From Planctomycetaceae bacterium (lineage in GTDB: Bacteria; Planctomycetota; Planctomycetia; Planctomycetales; Planctomycetaceae), in NCBI GenBank assembly GCA_021732785.1, contig JAKFUG010000025.1:1-64000 (forward strand): a DNA stretch of 64,000 nt, in the 5' to 3' direction. Position numbers and translations under genes: made by a program. The notes below the pieces were generated by a model. That model did not search any database. It worked only from the letters and a program-made list of their open reading frames with translations, and was not told where the DNA came from. Below are positions 60,691-64,000 of the stretch, piece after piece. Positions within the stretch are counted from its first letter, which is position 1; each line of letters starts with the position of its first letter.

Positions 60691-61149
60691 ATGCCTGCTC
60701 ATCATGCGATCGTCGAATGGGCCAATCGCGGTCCCGATTTTCTCAAAGGGAAATACTCGCGCGAGCACACCTGGACCTTCGATGGCGGCGTGATCGTTCC
60801 CGCTTCGCCGGCACCGTCGGTGGTTCCGGCACCGTGGTCGAACGCCGCGAATGTCGATCCCGAAGAAGCGTTTGTCGCCTCGATCGCCAGTTGCCATATG
60901 CTCACGTTTCTGTGGGTCGCTTCGAAAGCGGGCTTCGTGTGCGAGTCCTATCGCGATGACGCCGTCGGCACCATGACCAAAAACGATCGCGGCGTGTGGT
61001 GGGTCTCGCAAGTCGTGTTGAAACCGCAACTGTCCTGGCAGGGTGATCGCATCCCGACGGCCGAAGAACTGCAACATCTGCATCATCGCGCTCACGAAGA
61101 GTGCTTCATTGCCAACTCGGTGAAGACCACGGTGACAGTCGAATTGTGA
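60691..61149 (+). CDS. OsmC/Ohr-family peroxide-detoxifying protein
   Basis: A 152-residue cytoplasmic thiol peroxidase of the OsmC family. The two reactive Cys are seen: Cys68 in VASIASCHMLTFLW and Cys138 in AHEECFIANSV. These are the positions of the peroxidatic and resolving cysteines in OsmC/Ohr. The N-terminal strand region (YSREHTWTFDGG) is typical. It reduces organic hydroperoxides. The ATG at 60691 is chosen; the frame extends to 60556 without similarity. The downstream aminotransferase starts 8 bases after the stop codon, so the two are probably co-transcribed. Confidence 0.88.
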   Translation: MPAHHAIVEWANRGPDFLKGKYSREHTWTFDGGVIVPASPAPSVVPAPWSNAANVDPEEAFVASIASCHMLTFLWVASKAGFVCESYRDDAVGTMTKNDRGVWWVSQVVLKPQLSWQGDRIPTAEELQHLHHRAHEECFIANSVKTTVTVEL

Positions 61150-61157
61150 GAACGCGG

Positions 61158-62486
61158 ATGGCAGATACGCCGGAAACAAACCGCTCACGCGATCTGTACC
61201 GCGAAGCGCGGCGATGGATTCCCGGGGGGACGCAACTTCTCAGCAAGCGGCCGGAAATGTTCGCCCCGGAACGCTGGCCAGCGTATTACACGGACGCTCA
61301 TGGTTGTGAAGTTGTCGACCTCGACGGCCGCAAGTACCTCGATTTCACGCACAATGGGGTCGGGTCTTGTCTGCTGGGATATGCGCATCCGCGCGTGACG
61401 GCCGCCGTGGTCGATCGCATTCAGCGGGGTTCGATGTGCTCGTTGAACAATCCCGAAGAAGTCACGCTGGCCCGGAAATTGATCGAGCTGCATCCGTGGG
61501 CGGAGCAGGCCCGGTTTGCTCGCTGTGGCGGCGAATCACTGGCGATCGCCGTCCGGATTGCCCGCGCGGCGACCGGTCGGGATGTGATCGCCTTCTGCGG
61601 TTATCACGGCTGGAGCGACTGGTATCTCGCCGCGAATCGGAGTGCCAACCAGGCTCTCGACGGACATTTGCTGCCCGGCCTCAGCCCTGCCGGTGTGCCA
61701 CGGGGCTTGCAGGGAACCGCGTTGCCGTTCGGTTATAACCGTCTGGAGGAACTCGCGGCGATCATTCGTGATCAGGGCCGAAATCTCGCCGCCGTGGTGA
61801 TGGAGCCGACGCGCCATACTCCGCCGCTGCCGGAGTTTCTCCCCGGTGTGCGGCAACTCTGCGATGACTGCGGGGCGAAACTCGTTTTTGATGAAGTCAC
61901 CACCGGGCTGCGATTTCGCCAGGGGGGCAAGCACCTCGATTACGGCGTGATCCCCGACATGGCGGTCTTTGCGAAAGCGCTGGGGAACGGCCATCCCATC
62001 GGCGCGGTCATCGGCCGTGCCAGTACGATGGAAGCGGCGCAGAACACATTCATTTCGAGCACCTACTGGACGGAAGGAGTCGGCCCGACCGCAGCCTTGG
62101 CCACACTTGAGGTGTGCGGCGAGATCGATGTCGCCGGTCATGTTCGCAGCATTGGCGAGCAGTTTCGCGACCAGTGGCAAACGCTCGCCAAGAAACACGA
62201 GTTGTCCGTCACGCTGGGCGGTTATCCGGCCCTCACCACGCTGGCCTTTGGGCACGAAGACGCCGCGGCCTTGATGACGTTGTTTACGGTTCGCATGCTC
62301 GATCACGGCTTTCTGGCGGGCAGCGGGTTTTATCCCACGCTGGCACATCAACCCGAGCACATCGACAAATTCATGTCCGCCGCGGAGCACGTCTGTATGG
62401 AACTTGTGGACGCGGTCCAACAGGGCGATGTCCGCACTCGGTTGGGCAGTCCCGTTAAACACGGCGGCTTTGCCCGGCTGACGTGA
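61158..62486 (+). CDS. Class III aminotransferase (glutamate-1-semialdehyde aminomutase-like)
   Basis: A 442-residue PLP-dependent enzyme. The N-terminal pattern IPGGTQLLSKRPEMFAPERW resembles the GSA-aminomutase branch. PLP-site residues are Asp245 in KLVFDEVTTGLRF and Lys273 in VFAKALGNGHPIGAVIG. A 'GYHGWSDWY' segment (near 148) is typical of the branch and lines the cofactor site. It may be an aminotransferase acting on a sugar or amino sugar rather than a haem-pathway enzyme; glutamate-1-semialdehyde aminomutase proper usually has a recognisable STVS motif that I do not see. The start at 61158 leaves 8 bases after the osmC stop. It is convergent with the DUF4190 gene. Confidence 0.85.
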   Translation: MADTPETNRSRDLYREARRWIPGGTQLLSKRPEMFAPERWPAYYTDAHGCEVVDLDGRKYLDFTHNGVGSCLLGYAHPRVTAAVVDRIQRGSMCSLNNPEEVTLARKLIELHPWAEQARFARCGGESLAIAVRIARAATGRDVIAFCGYHGWSDWYLAANRSANQALDGHLLPGLSPAGVPRGLQGTALPFGYNRLEELAAIIRDQGRNLAAVVMEPTRHTPPLPEFLPGVRQLCDDCGAKLVFDEVTTGLRFRQGGKHLDYGVIPDMAVFAKALGNGHPIGAVIGRASTMEAAQNTFISSTYWTEGVGPTAALATLEVCGEIDVAGHVRSIGEQFRDQWQTLAKKHELSVTLGGYPALTTLAFGHEDAAALMTLFTVRMLDHGFLAGSGFYPTLAHQPEHIDKFMSAAEHVCMELVDAVQQGDVRTRLGSPVKHGGFARLT

Positions 62487-62498
62487 TCTCAATCACAA

Positions 62499-62882
62499 TC
62501 AATGATTTTGTGCCGCGATGGCACCAATTAAGCCCAGAATGGTGATGGCCGTCCAGAGCAGGCCGAAGAAGCCTCCCAGAACGATGCCGATCCAGGCATG
62601 CACGGTTCCGCGCACTTCAGGCGTCGCATAGACTTTCCGCAAGCCGATGATGCCCAACACGAGCGCGACCAAACCAATGGGAAAGCACGGCAGCAGCGAG
62701 AACAATCCGAGATAATAAGCGATGAGCGCCGGCGGATTTTTGTACGGAATCAATCCGGAGATCGCATGATCGTTGGACGATTTCCGCTCGATCATTTCGC
62801 CACAGAAGCGGCATTTCTTCGCGGCGACAGGGATTTCCTGACCGCACATCGGACAGGGTTGGCGCTCGGCGGTTTCCGACAT
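62499..62882 (-). CDS. Zinc-ribbon DUF4190 membrane protein
   Basis: A 127-residue protein. An N-terminal zinc ribbon has two Cys pairs (CPMCG at 10-14 and CRFCG at 24-28). Two membrane helices follow (ALIAYYLGLFSLLPCFPIGL, then IGLRKVYATPEVRGTVHAWI with a second hydrophobic stretch), the arrangement of DUF4190. The ATG at 62882 gives a clean start (MSETAERQPCPMCG); the frame extends to 63179 with no similarity. Function is unknown; zinc-ribbon plus DUF4190 proteins are common in Planctomycetota. Confidence 0.85.
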   Translation of the reverse strand: MSETAERQPCPMCGQEIPVAAKKCRFCGEMIERKSSNDHAISGLIPYKNPPALIAYYLGLFSLLPCFPIGLVALVLGIIGLRKVYATPEVRGTVHAWIGIVLGGFFGLLWTAITILGLIGAIAAQNH

Positions 62883-63169
62883 GACGTGGGCTTTTCGTAA
62901 AAGGGGGGCCAATTCAAACTGGCGTCCAACAGAATGCCGAACCAACGGCCCCGGTGCCAGTGTGAAAGCCGGCCGCATGTCCTGTTGGTTTGGCGAATTT
63001 GCGGTGTTTGTTTCGGTCCCGTGGAGGCTGGCGGTCATGCCGGAAATGCCGTTCGAGCAAGGGTTCCGGCGACGATGAATGAGCCGTGTCCCTAAGGATA
63101 TCGCTCGTGCCGGAACGCCGTTTATTATCGTCGCCGAATTCGCCGGGCGATGTCGTCGGCAGAGAGAGA

Positions 63170-63718
63170 TTGATCGCAAAGCATTTTCTACAAATTGTTT
63201 GCGTGCTGATGTTTTTCCTGCAGGGCTGTGCGCTGTACTCGCCGTATCAAGTCTTTCGCTTCACGGGTGACTACAACACGGAACGGCGACCGTCACTTCA
63301 GGCCGAAGTTTTCGAACACTTGCCCTCGCATCCGGTCCGGGTGCGACTCAATCAATGGGCCTACAACGTCGGGCCGCAAATCTCGACATCGAGCATTCCC
63401 ATTCCGGCCAATTCGCCTGTGGCTCCCGCGCCGATGGCCACTCCGGGACCGCCGCAATATCCCGGCCCAAACGGTCCGGCCTTGAATCCCGGTGGTGAAC
63501 CGCCCGACGCGGATCTCCTCGACGAAGCGCGGCCTCCCGATCTGCTGCCGAGACCACCCTTACCGCGAACCGATCTGCGCAGCGAAGAGCCCGGCACCGG
63601 CCGTTTTGGGCCATCGGCTCGGGCCAATGGCAAAATTCGCGGTGCGAGTTACGAGGTGCCGGTTCCGCAGACGCAATCCGTCCCCGATCCGCCTGGAGCG
63701 TGGCTCTTTGGGCGTTGA
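63170..63718 (+). CDS. Proline-rich lipoprotein of unknown function
   Basis: A protein of about 182 residues with the lipoprotein signal LIAKHFLQIVCVLMFFLQGC (Cys in the lipobox). The mature part begins ALYSPYQVFRFTGDYNTERR, then is rich in Pro, Gly and Asn (SSIPIPANSPVAPAPMATPG), as expected for an extended surface or periplasmic protein. No known domain is seen. The start could be the TTG at 63170, which has GAGAGAG just upstream, or a GTG at 63086 that adds 28 residues (the longer form overlaps nothing). The TTG form gives a compact signal peptide and is preferred. Maf begins 14 bases after the stop codon. Confidence 0.65.
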   Translation: MIAKHFLQIVCVLMFFLQGCALYSPYQVFRFTGDYNTERRPSLQAEVFEHLPSHPVRVRLNQWAYNVGPQISTSSIPIPANSPVAPAPMATPGPPQYPGPNGPALNPGGEPPDADLLDEARPPDLLPRPPLPRTDLRSEEPGTGRFGPSARANGKIRGASYEVPVPQTQSVPDPPGAWLFGR

Positions 63719-63731
63719 AGCGAGTGGTCTC

Positions 63732-64000
63732 ATGGTGCGATTCGTGCTCGGTTCGCGATCACCCCGCCGGCGGGAATTGCTGCAACAGATCGTGCCCGCC
63801 GACCGCATCGACATCGTTCCCCCGGCATCGTCCGAGGAAGCCGGTTTCGAGGGCTTGACCGACTGGCCGAGCGTTCGCGACCGCATGCAGGCAATCACTC
63901 GGCACAAGTCGGCGCAGGTGTTGCAGCAACTCGGTGATGCCGCGGGCAGTGCAATCGTAATCTGTGCTGATACTTCGATTATCATTTCGGAAGCCTCGTC
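63732..64000 (+). CDS. maf: Maf-like nucleotide pyrophosphatase (partial, runs off the window)
   Basis: The first 89 residues of a Maf/Ham1-type pyrophosphatase. The N-terminal signature FVLGSRSPRRRELLQQI (residues 3-19) matches the Maf consensus (S-x-S-P-R-R-x-E-L-L), and IVICADTSIIISE near 77-89 is the strand carrying the catalytic Asp. The protein removes pyrophosphate from non-canonical or modified nucleoside triphosphates. It is cut by the window end, so the C-terminal half is not seen. Confidence 0.85.
   Translation, partial: MVRFVLGSRSPRRRELLQQIVPADRIDIVPPASSEEAGFEGLTDWPSVRDRMQAITRHKSAQVLQQLGDAAGSAIVICADTSIIISEAS

Noticed and set aside
1-64000. tRNA, rRNA or CRISPR elements
   Set aside because: I searched by eye for tRNA T-loop motifs (GGTTCGA), rRNA cores and regularly spaced direct repeats and found none. 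The only regular repeat is the hexameric coding repeat at 39891.

Overview
The window comes from a moderately GC-rich bacterium that is almost certainly a member of the Planctomycetota. The strongest clues are a DUF1549/DUF1553 protein with an N-terminal planctomycete-type cytochrome c domain next to a Tat-exported DUF1501 protein (25292-29309), a second free-standing cytochrome of the same kind at the left edge, and many Tat-exported, Sec-exported or lipidated enzymes. Almost every intergenic gap carries palindromic repeats. I see no rRNA, tRNA, CRISPR array, transposase or phage gene, so this looks like ordinary chromosome.

Left part (1-13.6 kb): a small c-type cytochrome, an exported amidohydrolase, a DUF2007 protein, a large RND/MMPL exporter (minus strand), two adjacent 3'-to-5' exoribonucleases (a YhaM-like OB+HD enzyme and RNase R), alpha-glucan phosphorylase, an unusual exported SAM methyltransferase and a xylose-isomerase-like TIM barrel protein.

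Tad pilus region (13.9-22.3 kb): cpaF and tadC run rightwards. Facing them on the minus strand are cpaE, tadB, two TadE-like minor pilins and a TadG-like protein, with a FixJ/LuxR-type regulator gene between the two groups. No Flp pilin, prepilin peptidase, RcpC/CpaB or secretin gene is present. The cpaF leader can fold so that its Shine-Dalgarno sequence is paired.

Metabolic block (22.8-33.9 kb, minus strand): cytochrome/DUF1549/DUF1553, DUF1501, an MFS transporter and a creatininase-family amidohydrolase form one plausible unit. Beyond them are a transglutaminase lipoprotein and a fused EutB-EutC ethanolamine ammonia-lyase carrying a twin-arginine signal, with no other eut gene nearby.

DNA repair and envelope block (34.3-48.5 kb): a translationally coupled YhaO/YhaN (SbcD/SbcC-like) pair on the plus strand. 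On the minus strand, in transcription order, are mlaE, mlaF, mlaD, a lidless Hsp70, a Wza-like export lipoprotein, a Wzz/BY-kinase ending in seven Gly-Tyr repeats, and a translationally coupled aldo/keto reductase.

Right part (48.7-64 kb): three exported proteins (two alpha/beta hydrolases and a beta-propeller), fliD-fliS with an unusually long FliD, a beta-ketoacyl synthase, an exported protein with two tandem hydrolase domains, an OsmC peroxidase next to a class III aminotransferase, a zinc-ribbon/DUF4190 membrane protein, a proline-rich lipoprotein and the start of maf.

The most unusual observations are the Tat-targeted EutBC fusion, the cpaF leader fold, the lidless Hsp70 in an envelope gene run, and at least ten palindromic repeat types, several with compensatory base changes between copies. 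Functions come from reading the translated sequence without database searches. Where a start codon was moved from the longest reading frame, the reason is given.
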